Origin: Candidatus Micrarchaeum sp.
Lineage (GTDB): Archaea; Micrarchaeota; Micrarchaeia; CABMEP01
Length of the DNA: 62,707 nt
Assembly (NCBI GenBank): GCA_020723065.1
Contig: DYJP01000001.1
Location: forward strand, 56,555-119,261
Direction of reading: 5' to 3'
The stretch's first letter is position 1. Each line of letters starts with the position of its first letter. This document shows positions 47,961-58,245 of this stretch, piece by piece. Under the pieces are notes generated by a model that was given only the letters and a program-made list of their open reading frames with translations, was not told where the DNA came from and did no database searches. A program made the translations under genes and the position numbers.

Positions 47961-50045
47961 ATGAAGTCATTAATCAAAAAAGTTCAGAAGCGTGACGGTT
48001 CGTTATCAGATTTTGACCAGAGTAAGATAACTAATGCGGTTTACAAGGCCACAGAGGCTGCAGGTATTTCTGATTTGAATTTTTCACAGAAGGTGTCTGA
48101 TCGAGTAGTATTCAACCTTAATTCTTTTTTTGAAAATAAAATTCCAACTGTGGAACAGATTCAGGACATTGTAATATCCGAGCTTTTAAAACAGAACAAA
48201 AAAATCGCGCACGTCTATATTAACTACAGGCAGAAAAGGTCGGAGCTTAGGGAGAAGAAGAATGTTCTTTTCGGGGTTTATGACGACCTGAAGCTTGATT
48301 TGAATTCAATAAAGGTCCTTGCATCTAGGTATCTTCAGCGGGATATGAATGGAAAAGTGATAGAGACACCAAGGCAGATGTTCCGGAGGGTTGCGCGGTA
48401 CATCGCTTCTATTGATTCAGTATATGGTCAGGACAAGAAGAAGTCCGAGAAGGTATTTTACGAGATGATGTGTAACTTGGAGTTCCTTCCGAACTCTCCG
48501 ACGCTGATGAATGCCGGCACTAGGCTCGACCAGCTTTCGGCTTGCTTCGTATTTCCCATAGAAGATTCGCTTGAGAGTATATTTGATACATTGAAGTATA
48601 CTGCATTAACACACCAGGGTGGAGGGGGCACCGGTTTTTCTTTTTCAAGATTGAGGCCCCGTGGAGATATTGTGCGTTCTACGATGTCCGTTGCATCCGG
48701 CCCAGTTTCTTTCATGAGAATATACGATGCCATGACTGAGACTATAAAGCAGGGAGGAAAGCGGCGCGGGGCAAACATGGGAATACTCCGCTGCGACCAT
48801 CCAGATATAATCGAATTTATAAACTCAAAGAGGAATGGCGGACTCAGCAATTTCAATATTTCCGTTGCAGCCACCGATTCATTCATGAATGCGGTAAATA
48901 ATGATGATGAATATAAATTGATTAATCCAAGATCTGGGGCGGAAGTCTCAACCGTTTCTGCAAGGAAAGTTTTTAACCAGATAGCAGAAAGGGCATGGGA
49001 AAATGGAGATCCAGGCATAATTTTTATCGATGAGATCAATAAAACACACCCATTACGAAAGATTGGCGAGATAGAGTCCACCAATCCTTGCGGCGAACAG
49101 CCTTTGTTGCCTTACGAATCATGTAATCTGGGAAGTATAAATCTTACGAAATTTATACGTCCGGATGGAAGCGATTTTGATTGGGACAGGCTCGAAGATG
49201 CGATCAGGAACGCGGTCCATTTCCTTGACAATGTAATAGACGTGAACAAAATCCCAATAAAGCAGACCGAGCAGGTTACAAGGGCTAACCGGAAGATAGG
49301 TCTCGGGATAATGGGGTGGGCGGAAGCACTGATTATGCTAAACATTAGATATGATAGCAGGGAGGCCATCATCTTGGCAGAGAGACTTATGAGATTTATC
49401 AAGCAGGAATCCTATCTGAGCTCTTTCGAGCTTGCTTCGAAGCGGGGAAGCTATCCGAATTTCAAATTCGCGATATATCCGTCCAAATTCAAGAGGCTAA
49501 GGAATGCAACTTTGAACACAATCGCCCCTACGGGCTCGCTTTCGATAATAGCTGGGGTTTCTTCCGGCATAGAGCCGCTGTTTGCGATCGCATACTACAG
49601 GGAGGTCCTTGAGAAGGTGAAACTCATAGAGATAAACAAGCTTTTCCACACCATATCCATAGACAGGGGATTCTATAGCAGGGCGCTGATAGAGAGCATT
49701 TCCCGCGGCTTTTCGATACAGAAGATGAAGGAGATACCAAAGGACGTCAGGGAGCTTTTCGTAACGAGCTACGACATTGATCCAATTTGGCATATAAGGA
49801 TGCAGGCGGCATTTCAGAAGTACGTGGACAATGCGGTCTCTAAGACAGTGAACCTTCCCTTCGACTCCACAGTTGAAGACATAAAAGAGATTTATCTTAA
49901 GGCGTACGAATTGGGAACGAAAGGAATAACTGTCTACAGGTACGGAAGCCGGCCCGAGCAGGTCGTATACATAGGAAAGCCTGGCAAGGTGACCCTCGGT
50001 TCAGAATTCGCAGGCTCTTGCCCGGGTGGAACTTGCATGCCGTGA
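47961..50045 (+). CDS. nrdJ: Adenosylcobalamin-dependent (class II) ribonucleotide reductase
   Basis: NSPTLMNAGTRLDQLSACFVFPIEDS, NPCGEQPLLPYESCNLGSINL, C-terminal GSCPGGTC. Confidence 0.93.
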   Translation: MKSLIKKVQKRDGSLSDFDQSKITNAVYKATEAAGISDLNFSQKVSDRVVFNLNSFFENKIPTVEQIQDIVISELLKQNKKIAHVYINYRQKRSELREKKNVLFGVYDDLKLDLNSIKVLASRYLQRDMNGKVIETPRQMFRRVARYIASIDSVYGQDKKKSEKVFYEMMCNLEFLPNSPTLMNAGTRLDQLSACFVFPIEDSLESIFDTLKYTALTHQGGGGTGFSFSRLRPRGDIVRSTMSVASGPVSFMRIYDAMTETIKQGGKRRGANMGILRCDHPDIIEFINSKRNGGLSNFNISVAATDSFMNAVNNDDEYKLINPRSGAEVSTVSARKVFNQIAERAWENGDPGIIFIDEINKTHPLRKIGEIESTNPCGEQPLLPYESCNLGSINLTKFIRPDGSDFDWDRLEDAIRNAVHFLDNVIDVNKIPIKQTEQVTRANRKIGLGIMGWAEALIMLNIRYDSREAIILAERLMRFIKQESYLSSFELASKRGSYPNFKFAIYPSKFKRLRNATLNTIAPTGSLSIIAGVSSGIEPLFAIAYYREVLEKVKLIEINKLFHTISIDRGFYSRALIESISRGFSIQKMKEIPKDVRELFVTSYDIDPIWHIRMQAAFQKYVDNAVSKTVNLPFDSTVEDIKEIYLKAYELGTKGITVYRYGSRPEQVVYIGKPGKVTLGSEFAGSCPGGTCMP

Positions 50046-50059
50046 TTCTTACCCAGGGT

Positions 50060-50698
50060 TCACCCTTCTTCCTTTGCTGCTTTTCTTGAATGATACCTTC
50101 CTCTTTTCTCCACTTCTTCGAGCTTTTTAAGGACGGATTTCCATTCCTTCAGCGATTTGTATCCTGTGACAAAATGAGCGTAATTTTTTCCTATTGACCT
50201 TTTCATTAGAAGGAGATCTATTGCTCTCTCTTCATTGTCCTTAGAGAAGATTGCGAGTCCGAAATCGATGATCATAGGCCCTTCTTTTGTAATCATTACG
50301 TTTGCCGGAGTGAAATCTCCGTGGGTTATTCCTGTGGCATGAAGCTTCGCAAGCATTTTTCCAACTTGTCTGTATTCGGAAGGTGTGATTTCTTTTGCGT
50401 CCTTCATCAGTATGCCCTTTTTCCTTTCCATTATGAGTTCGTATTTTCCTGCGTGAAATATTCTCGGAACTGCGACATTACTTTTTGCGGCAGCGAGTAG
50501 CGAACGCGCCTCTATTCTGTTTCTAGACGACCTTAACGCATTGTCCAGCTGTTCTATCCTGTACCTCTTAGGATCCCTTCGTTTGATCACCACAGGGATT
50601 CCGAATAGCGTTGAGAAATAGATTTTTGCTTCCGCCCCTCTGCGATTAAATTTTTGTTCTTCATTTCTTTTTCTTGAAGCGCGAGGTTTCATCATCAT
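50060..50698 (-). CDS. bud32: KEOPS kinase Bud32
   Basis: RRGAEAKIYFSTLFG, HGDFTPANVMI, IIDFGLA. Confidence 0.93.
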   Translation of the reverse strand: MMMKPRASRKRNEEQKFNRRGAEAKIYFSTLFGIPVVIKRRDPKRYRIEQLDNALRSSRNRIEARSLLAAAKSNVAVPRIFHAGKYELIMERKKGILMKDAKEITPSEYRQVGKMLAKLHATGITHGDFTPANVMITKEGPMIIDFGLAIFSKDNEERAIDLLLMKRSIGKNYAHFVTGYKSLKEWKSVLKKLEEVEKRGRYHSRKAAKEEG

Positions 50699-51360
50699 TC
50701 ACTTTTTTCTGTTTTGAAAACCTTTGGTCCCGACTTCAAGAAATCGCTAAGGCTTTTTGCGCCGCTTTTAGTCATTATGTATGACCCTGTGAACACTACG
50801 GCCGCTACAAACGGATTGAGACCCAGGGCAATCGCACCGATGCTTCCACCGCCTATTACTGGCAGGGAAGGAGAAGTCACCATGTCCGCTATTTTCTCGC
50901 TTAATGTCGGTGGAGTCTTGGTGAACGGATTGATTTCGATTAATGTTCTTCCGCCCCTCATTATTCTGACTGCTCCGTCTTCTTCGCTTGATGTGATCGA
51001 AAGAGTTCCGGGGATCTCAGATATTCCGAGTGCGGCGCTGTGTCTAGTGCCATGACCCTTATAAAGCTTGATCTTGTTTATCTGGGCTCCGTATGCGCGT
51101 AAGAATCCGTCTTCGTCGATTATGACTGCGCCGTCGAGCTCTGCAAGTTTCTTTACTAGAGGGAGCATTCTCTTATTGTTTATCTTGACCATTGTTTTTT
51201 CCAATATGTTTGTGTAGAGCCAGCTGTAGTACTTATTTATGTTCCTGTTAGTGATTATGAAAAACGTTCCTTTCTTTTCCTGTCCGAATTCCATAGCAAT
51301 ATCTATAATTATCTTGACCAAGTCTTTCTCTATATCTATCTCTTTGATTTTTTTTGCCAT
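50695..51360 (-). CDS. dacZ: Diadenylate cyclase (DacZ/DisA-N type)
   Basis: LDGAVIIDEDG and GTRHSAALGISE motifs, hydrophobic C-terminus. Confidence 0.85.
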   Translation of the reverse strand: MAKKIKEIDIEKDLVKIIIDIAMEFGQEKKGTFFIITNRNINKYYSWLYTNILEKTMVKINNKRMLPLVKKLAELDGAVIIDEDGFLRAYGAQINKIKLYKGHGTRHSAALGISEIPGTLSITSSEEDGAVRIMRGGRTLIEINPFTKTPPTLSEKIADMVTSPSLPVIGGGSIGAIALGLNPFVAAVVFTGSYIMTKSGAKSLSDFLKSGPKVFKTEKSE

Positions 51361-51486
51361 TTAACTTCACCGCATTCTGATTTATTAGTCGCAATTATAC
51401 TATCCGTCGTCAATTATATAAACATTTCTTTGTTTTTTTGAAAACTAGAACGATTGTTTTTCGCTTTTATTTTTTCGGATTCCGAA

Positions 51487-52494
51487 TCATATTTTGAATT
51501 GGTCTGTTCTGTATTTCGGAATCGGTAATATCTCATTTGGTTTTAGTGCATTCTTCTTTGCTTTTCCTTTTTTCATCAGCAAATATCCGACGTAAGCAAT
51601 CATTCCGCCATTGTCCGCATTGAACTCATTCGGGGCGACCCCGAATCTGCAGTTCCATTCGCTTGACATTTCGTTAAGCATCTTCTGTAGTCTTCTGTTT
51701 TGTGCCACTCCGCCGCAGATCGTGACTTCTCTCTTGCCTGTAAGTGCCAGTGCTCTTTCTGTTATCTCGCACAAGGAAGCGTATGCAGTTTCCTGCATGG
51801 AATAGCACAGTTCGTCCGTGTTCCTTCTGTTCCATAATTTCTGTGCTTGGGTGAGCATCCCGCTGAAAGAGGCGTCCATTCCCTTAACGCTATACGGGAG
51901 AGGGATGTATTCATTCGTCCTTTCCGCATGCTGTTCAACTTCCCTTGCATTCTTAAGTCCGACGCTTCTTGCGAAATTGTCAAGCATGTTTCCGATTCCG
52001 ATATCCAACGTTTCCCCGAGAATTAGATATCTGCCTTTTTCTTTCACGAGCACCTGTGTGTTGCCTCCACTGACATAAAGAACAAGCGGATCCTCGAATC
52101 CTGTGAAATGCTTTGAAATCTCGATGTGCGCCACGCAGTGGTTCACCCCAACTACTGGTTTATCATATTGAATCGCCAAGACGCGTGCGGCAATTGTGCT
52201 TATCCTGAGGCAAGGTCCGATTCCCGGTCCTTGCGAGAATGCGACCAGGTCTATATCCTTGAGTTTTACTTTTGCTTTTTGTAGAGCTGAGTCTAATACT
52301 TCAGAAAACACGTTTGCATGGTGGTCCGCGGTCTTTCTCGGGTGGATTCCGTATTCGAAGAGCATGCTCTTCTCGTTCGCAACAACTTTTCCGTTTTTCA
52401 CTATCCCGATTCCCAAGGTGTGAGCTGTGCTCTCTATGCCTAAGACTATCGGTTCTCTTTTTGTCGCTTTTTTCGCTTCATTTTTTCGGGCCAT
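51487..52494 (-). CDS. kae1: KEOPS tRNA t6A synthase Kae1
   Basis: GIESTAHTLGIGIV, HHANVFSEVL, VNHCVAHIEI, LYVSGGNTQV. Confidence 0.96.
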   Translation of the reverse strand: MARKNEAKKATKREPIVLGIESTAHTLGIGIVKNGKVVANEKSMLFEYGIHPRKTADHHANVFSEVLDSALQKAKVKLKDIDLVAFSQGPGIGPCLRISTIAARVLAIQYDKPVVGVNHCVAHIEISKHFTGFEDPLVLYVSGGNTQVLVKEKGRYLILGETLDIGIGNMLDNFARSVGLKNAREVEQHAERTNEYIPLPYSVKGMDASFSGMLTQAQKLWNRRNTDELCYSMQETAYASLCEITERALALTGKREVTICGGVAQNRRLQKMLNEMSSEWNCRFGVAPNEFNADNGGMIAYVGYLLMKKGKAKKNALKPNEILPIPKYRTDQFKI

Positions 52495-52540
52495 ATAGTA
52501 AAATGGAAAGAAATATTAAAATACGTATCCAAATCATATC

Positions 52541-52612
52541 GAATGATGACAATGGATGAAACTGAGCCGAGGCCTTTGGCTGAAGCTATGACGATTGATT
52601 GGCGGTCTGACA
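52541..52612 (+). ncRNA. Candidate C/D box sRNA
   Basis: C box AUGAUGA (52543), 12-nt guide, D' CUGA (52562), C'-like UGACGA (52589), 12-nt guide, D box CUGA (52607). Confidence 0.45.
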
Positions 52613-52843
52613 AATTAAATTAATCAAAATAGACACACAGGTATCCTGCGGTAGGAATTCAATTAAGTGTTTAGCGGTCAAGGAAATAAAATAGTCCTCT
52701 GCCGACCTGCTTGTTTCGATTCTTTTTTTTATCGTTCTATCTGGTTCTCGCCTAAGGTTTTCAAGATCAGGATCGGGTAGTTTTCAAGGGAAAAGGAGTG
52801 AAACACCGTTCAGTTTTAAATTACTTTCTTAGAAACTATTTCT

Positions 52844-54424
52844 ATGCTTCTGGAACTGATCGGGATTTTGGCCGGAATCGCCATATTCATATACAGTATA
52901 GAACAATTAAGCTGGCAGCTGCTGCAGTTCTCAAAGGAGAAGCTGAAGGACATCCTCCAGAAGTTCACGGACCACCCGCTGAAGGCGCTGGGAACGGGCC
53001 TTATCGCAACTGTTCTTATCCAGTCCAGCACCGCAACAACTTCTATTCTGGTTTCGCTTGTTAATTCAGGTCTCATTTCATTTAGTCAGAGTTTCGGAGT
53101 GATTGCGGGCGCCCATATAGGCACCACTCTGACCGCGCAGCTGGTGGCATTTCAGTTCATGGGGATCGCTCCGCTTTTCATTGTTGTCGGATTTGCATTG
53201 AGCCTGTTCCAAAAATACAGCTTGATCGGCAAGTCGGTCTTCCTTTTCGGGCTGGTGTTTTTCGGCCTTTCAATTATATCTTCTGAATCTTCCACGTTGA
53301 AGGACGATTCGCTCGTGCTTTCGCTCATAAATTCGATTGACAGCCCGGTTTATGCGATAGGAATAGGGATCCTGCTCACGCTGGTTCTTCAATCAAGCTC
53401 CGTGGTCACAGCATTGACTGTTCTATTTACAATGGAAGGAATTCTTCCATTTACGATTGCAATCCCGCTGGTTCTTGGAAGCAACATAGGGACTACTTCC
53501 ACAGTCCTTTTTGTTTCAAAGGACATGGATATCTTTGCAAAAAGGACCGCATGGGCCCATGTGTTGTTCAGCGTTGCAGGAGTGGTGCTAGTATTTCCGT
53601 TCCTTTCCGATTTCACTTCTTATGTTTCTTCAGTTAGTTCGAGCCCGGGACATCTTGTGGCAAACGCACATACAATCTTCAACATAGTCGCAGCTGCGAT
53701 GTTCCTAGCTATTTCCCCTGTCTTTGCGAAAATAATTGAGAAGTTCATTCCTTCGCGGGAAAAGGAGATCCTGTTCCAGCCTAAGTATATCAAGAAGGTT
53801 CCGAAGGACACTGATCTTGCCATAACAAAGGTCAGGTTGGAACTGATCAACCATCTTCGCATATCGAAGGAGATGTTTGACCTGGCTACTGATATGGTGG
53901 TTATGAAGGATGTTTCAAAGTTGCAGGCAATAGAGAAGTACGAGTCGTTGAGCGACTATTTGGACAAGAAAATAACCTCTGTGCTTGTAACAGTTTCCCA
54001 AAGGAATCTTTCCGAAAGGCAGTCAAAGGAAATAATCAACCTTTCCAAGATTGCGAATGAGACGGAGAAGCTTGCTGACATAGCGCACGACTATGCCTAC
54101 ATCAATGTCAAGCTAAAGGACAATGGCCTTGAGCTTTCCAAGGAATCGATAAGGGACATTCTGAAGGTGAAGATGGTCATAGATGAGATCTACGATGTTC
54201 TTTTCCTAAATTTCAACCATCTCGATCGCCGCAATGTTTTGAAAATAATAAAGATGAGAAAGAATGCGGACAAGCTAATCTCTTCTTCTCATAAGCTGAG
54301 GATTCGACTGCTTTCGCGCGATAAGTTCGGTATATACGCAACCGTTCTTTTTGTAGATGCGATATCTTCATTTGAGGATGCAGCGTCCATATTGGTAAGA
54401 ATAACTAGAAATGCAGAAAGGTAG
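52844..54424 (+). CDS. Na+/Pi cotransporter family protein with PhoU-like domain
   Basis: ALGTGLIATVLIQSSTATTSILVSLVNSG and LVLQSSSVVTALTVLF; helical C-terminal PhoU-like region. Confidence 0.93.
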   Translation: MLLELIGILAGIAIFIYSIEQLSWQLLQFSKEKLKDILQKFTDHPLKALGTGLIATVLIQSSTATTSILVSLVNSGLISFSQSFGVIAGAHIGTTLTAQLVAFQFMGIAPLFIVVGFALSLFQKYSLIGKSVFLFGLVFFGLSIISSESSTLKDDSLVLSLINSIDSPVYAIGIGILLTLVLQSSSVVTALTVLFTMEGILPFTIAIPLVLGSNIGTTSTVLFVSKDMDIFAKRTAWAHVLFSVAGVVLVFPFLSDFTSYVSSVSSSPGHLVANAHTIFNIVAAAMFLAISPVFAKIIEKFIPSREKEILFQPKYIKKVPKDTDLAITKVRLELINHLRISKEMFDLATDMVVMKDVSKLQAIEKYESLSDYLDKKITSVLVTVSQRNLSERQSKEIINLSKIANETEKLADIAHDYAYINVKLKDNGLELSKESIRDILKVKMVIDEIYDVLFLNFNHLDRRNVLKIIKMRKNADKLISSSHKLRIRLLSRDKFGIYATVLFVDAISSFEDAASILVRITRNAER

Positions 54425-54448
54425 AAAGATTAGGCTTCAATTATCTTC

Positions 54449-55024
54449 TCAGTAGTCGACTCCCCATCTGGCGATTATGCCCTTGTCGAACGGGTGTTTT
54501 ATCTTCTTCACTTCGCTCACCAGGTCGGCCATTCTTATCAGTCTTTCGTTTGGCTTGAATCCAGTGAGTATAACCTCGGTATTTTTGTGCTTCTTTTTCA
54601 GCAGTTTGGCCACGTCTGTGAAAGAGAAGTGACCGAATGATGCCGCCGTGTTTATTTCGTCCAGCACAACAAGGTCGTATTTTCCGGATGAGATCATCTT
54701 CTCAGCTTTTTTCAGCCCTTTTTTTGAATTTGCTATTATGTTCTTGTTGTAGGTGAAATAATCCTTTGTTAGTCCCGCTTTGCCATTCCTTACTAACGAG
54801 TCATATTGCTTTCCCGCTGAAGGCCCGAGCCCGACTATCTCTATCCTGTGCCTTTTGAGATAGTTGAATTCTCCGCTTATGGATCCGTCTTTTAGGAACT
54901 GGATCACTGCAACTTTGAATCCGTGCCCGCTTGCCCTGATTGCGGTGCCTATGGCGGCAGAGGTCTTTCCTCTCCCGTCCCCGTAGAAGATCTGTATGAG
55001 TCCGTTCTGAAATTTGTGTGCCAT
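54449..55024 (-). CDS. cobA: Cob(I)yrinic acid a,c-diamide adenosyltransferase
   Basis: IQIFYGDGRGKTSAAIGTAIRASGHGFKVAVIQFLK, DLVVLDEIN. Confidence 0.94.
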   Translation of the reverse strand: MAHKFQNGLIQIFYGDGRGKTSAAIGTAIRASGHGFKVAVIQFLKDGSISGEFNYLKRHRIEIVGLGPSAGKQYDSLVRNGKAGLTKDYFTYNKNIIANSKKGLKKAEKMISSGKYDLVVLDEINTAASFGHFSFTDVAKLLKKKHKNTEVILTGFKPNERLIRMADLVSEVKKIKHPFDKGIIARWGVDY

Positions 55025-55146
55025 AATTAGGATTATTTCAGATGGTTTAAAACACTTCTTTTTTCAAGTTTCCATTGGAACAGTGCCCTGGCAAGGTTTA
55101 AAAAATAACACTGTTAAGTATATTTATGATTCCTTGCGAACTCATG

Positions 55147-55473
55147 GCTATCGAACTTCTTCCTACAGTAAGAAGGCAGACTGCGATGTTTCTCAGTTCC
55201 AAGGGAATGTCTCAGCGTGAGATTGCGAGAATAATCGACACTTCAGAATCTGCGGTTTCGCAGTACATCTCAAAGAAAAGAGGAAAGCACAGGAATGAGC
55301 TTGAGAAGCTGGTAAGAGATTATATTTCAAGACATTACGATACGGGCAAATCCTTCTCCGCAAATGTGTGCTCCCTATGTATGTTCCTTAGAAAAAATGG
55401 AAAAATGTGCTATGTTCATAAGCTGACTTCAAAGATTTCAGAAAGTAAGTGCGACGAGTGTTCAATGGGTTGA
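55147..55473 (+). CDS. HTH transcriptional regulator with Cys-rich C-terminus
   Basis: SQREIARIIDTSESAVSQYISKKRG HTH; CSLC...MC...CDEC. Confidence 0.85.
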   Translation, partial: AIELLPTVRRQTAMFLSSKGMSQREIARIIDTSESAVSQYISKKRGKHRNELEKLVRDYISRHYDTGKSFSANVCSLCMFLRKNGKMCYVHKLTSKISESKCDECSMG

Positions 55474-55477
55474 TGTC

Positions 55478-56665
55478 ATGGTTTCTAGAAAGCGAATTTA
55501 TATGGATTATGCAGCAACGAGCCCCGTAAGGTCGGAAGTCGTGAAGGCGATGCTACCCTACTTCAGCCAGGAATTCGGGAATGCATCTTCATTGCATAGT
55601 TACGGTCAGGCTGCCTCAGCTGCATTAAGGCAATCCAGGGAAGTTATTGCCAAAGTAGTAAATGCGGATTCAAATGAAATCATATTCACTTCTGGCGGCA
55701 CGGAAAGCGATAACCTGGCGATAAAGGGAGCGGCCTATGCGAACCGGGAAAAAGGCAACCACCTTATCACCAGTTCGATAGAGCACCCAGCCGTACTGAA
55801 TACTATGAAACAATTGGAAAAGGAAGGCTTCAAAGTAACCTATCTTCCAGTGGACAGGTTTGGAAGCGTTAATCCAAAAGATGTTGAAAAAGCAATCACA
55901 AGCAAGACGATACTGATTTCCATCATGCATGCGAACAACGAAATTGGCACGATACAGCCCATAAAGGAAATAGGCGAAATCGCAAAGAAGCACGGAATCC
56001 TGTTTCACGTGGATGCGGTGCAGACGTTCGGCAAGCTGTCGATCGATGTAAAAACCATGAATATCGACCTCTTGTCTGCTTCTTCCCACAAGATATGCGG
56101 TCCGAAAGGGATCGGAATGCTGTTTGTAAAGAAAGGAGTTCAGATCAAGCCGCTTTTTGATGGGGGAGCGCAGGAGTTCCATAAAAGGCCGGGAACTGAA
56201 AACGTTTCTTCCATTGTAGGGTTCGCAAAGGCGGCGGAACTGGCGCATAAGGAGATGAAAAAAGAATCCGCCAGGCTCACAAGGCTTAGAGACAAGCTGA
56301 TCAAGTCTGTTCTTTCTTCGGTTAAAGGATCCAGGCTCAACGGCCATCCAGTAAACAGGCTGCCGAACAACATAAATTTCGGATTCGTAGGCGTGGAAGG
56401 AGAAGCGCTGCTTTTGGTTCTTGATTCGATGGGGATCGCGGTTTCAACCGGCTCAGCCTGTTCCTCTCATGACTTGACTCCGTCGCATGTTCTTTTAGCG
56501 ATAAATCCAGATCCGGTGAAGGCGCACGGCTCGCTAAGAGTTACGCTGGGTCATGAGATCAAGGAGTCAGACATAGCTTATGTCGCAAAGGCGATTCCGA
56601 AAGCAGTGGAGCAGATAAGGAAGATGACCCCCAGAATAGAGGGAGTTACAACAATAGATGAATAA
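55478..56665 (+). CDS. iscS: Cysteine desulfurase
   Basis: SASSHKICGPKGIG PLP-lysine and STGSACSS catalytic Cys loop present. Confidence 0.95.
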   Translation: MVSRKRIYMDYAATSPVRSEVVKAMLPYFSQEFGNASSLHSYGQAASAALRQSREVIAKVVNADSNEIIFTSGGTESDNLAIKGAAYANREKGNHLITSSIEHPAVLNTMKQLEKEGFKVTYLPVDRFGSVNPKDVEKAITSKTILISIMHANNEIGTIQPIKEIGEIAKKHGILFHVDAVQTFGKLSIDVKTMNIDLLSASSHKICGPKGIGMLFVKKGVQIKPLFDGGAQEFHKRPGTENVSSIVGFAKAAELAHKEMKKESARLTRLRDKLIKSVLSSVKGSRLNGHPVNRLPNNINFGFVGVEGEALLLVLDSMGIAVSTGSACSSHDLTPSHVLLAINPDPVKAHGSLRVTLGHEIKESDIAYVAKAIPKAVEQIRKMTPRIEGVTTIDE

Positions 56666-56698
56666 AATATTAGTTAAATCAGGATTATCGGTGATTTT

Positions 56699-57136
56699 AT
56701 GGCAAAAGAAAAGAAATCAGGTTCAAAGAAACCAGAAGTTAAGCAATCCGTTACGAATTCAGGGATTTATACCGACGAGGTCATGGATCATTTCATGCAC
56801 CCGCACAATCTTGGAGAGATAAAAGATGCGGACGCAGTCGGCGAAGCCGGAAACCCAGTATGCGGAGACATTGTATACCTTTATCTCAAGGTCAAGGACA
56901 ATAAAATAAAAGACATCAAGTTCAAGACCCTTGGTTGCGCCGCCGCCATAGCGACAAGCAGCATGGTGACCGACATTGCGAAAGGCAAGACAATCGAAGA
57001 AGCGCTGAAGATCACGAATAACGAGGTCGCGGAAGAGCTCGGAGGCCTGCCATCTATAAAGATGCATTGCTCAGTGCTCGCGCAGCAGGCATTGAAGAAC
57101 GCGATAGAAGACTACTATAAAAAACATCTAAAATAG
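56699..57136 (+). CDS. iscU: Fe-S scaffold protein IscU
   Basis: EAGNPVCGDIVYLYLKV, KTLGCAAAIATSSM, KMHCSVLAQQAL (three scaffold Cys). Confidence 0.95.
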   Translation: MAKEKKSGSKKPEVKQSVTNSGIYTDEVMDHFMHPHNLGEIKDADAVGEAGNPVCGDIVYLYLKVKDNKIKDIKFKTLGCAAAIATSSMVTDIAKGKTIEEALKITNNEVAEELGGLPSIKMHCSVLAQQALKNAIEDYYKKHLK

Positions 57137-57226
57137 TTCTTTTCGTAGGATTTCTACAATTTCTGAAAGGCTTTGTAGAAATCTTCTGAAACAAAGGTTT
57201 ATATATAAAAATCGTGTCTTTTTCTT

Positions 57227-57712
57227 ATGGAAAAACAAAATTCCAAGTCGGCAGGCATTGTAAAGACCAGTCGATTTAAGGAGACGGCAAAGGAGCAGTT
57301 TTCAAAATTAAAATCATTAGTGGAAGCAGAATATAACAATTCTGTCGACTATATTCATAAGAATCCAGCAACGACATTCAAGATCGGTGCTACCGCTCTT
57401 GCATTCTCTTTCATATTCGGATATATTTCTGGAACCAATTCGAGGACTGCGGATAGATTGGATGCGCTAAATCAGAACGTGCGTGTAATAAATCAGCAGA
57501 ACTTCAAAATAGCCAATTCTCTCCAGGAAATGATTACTACGTACACTTCTTTAAACGTCAGGGTAGAGAATCTTGAAAAGCAATCAAAGGCAAGGCTTAA
57601 CAGCCTCGAGAACAAGATCCAGTTCAAGGAAGCGGTCCAGAAGGGCGAAGAGCATGTAAAGAAGATGGAGAAGAGGAGGGGCTGGAAGAAAATCCTGCCC
57701 TGGAATTGGTAA
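57227..57712 (+). CDS. Hypothetical single-TM coiled-coil protein
   Basis: IGATALAFSFIFGYISG TM segment followed by heptad-like region. Confidence 0.6.
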   Translation: MEKQNSKSAGIVKTSRFKETAKEQFSKLKSLVEAEYNNSVDYIHKNPATTFKIGATALAFSFIFGYISGTNSRTADRLDALNQNVRVINQQNFKIANSLQEMITTYTSLNVRVENLEKQSKARLNSLENKIQFKEAVQKGEEHVKKMEKRRGWKKILPWNW

Positions 57713-57786
57713 AACGAGTTTAGTCCTTTCCGATGTTTTGAGACATTCCTTTTTTAATCCTTTTTTACATATACTATCTATCGGGT

Positions 57787-57861
<75 letters not shown>

Positions 57862-57948
57862 CTAATCTTTTTTTATCCTTTTATCGCATCGAAATTTCGG
57901 CATAACTTATTTAAACATTCCCTTGCATATATATCTGAGGCAGAAACA

Positions 57949-58143
57949 ATGACTCCAATACAGACCGCCCAGACTGCGGCTTCTGTTGAAACGCGCGAAG
58001 AGAACGCATTCCAGAAGGTATCAGTCTTGAGCATAAATTGCAAGACAATAAGAACTCTCCTAGTGGAAAGTATCTTTAAGAGGAAGCCGAGATTTACTCA
58101 GGAAGAGCTCGAAGAAGCAAAAGAAGCGTGGATGAGAGGATAA
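57949..58143 (+). CDS. Small hypothetical protein
   Basis: 64-aa ORF; no family recognised. Confidence 0.4.
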   Translation: MTPIQTAQTAASVETREENAFQKVSVLSINCKTIRTLLVESIFKRKPRFTQEELEEAKEAWMRG

Positions 58144-58245
58144 ATCTATTTAGATTTATCAGACTGTCCAGAATACTTTCATGTTTTAAAGATATTTGTC
58201 TTTCTTTTTATCAACATTTTTAAACATATAGCTTTAACTATTTCC

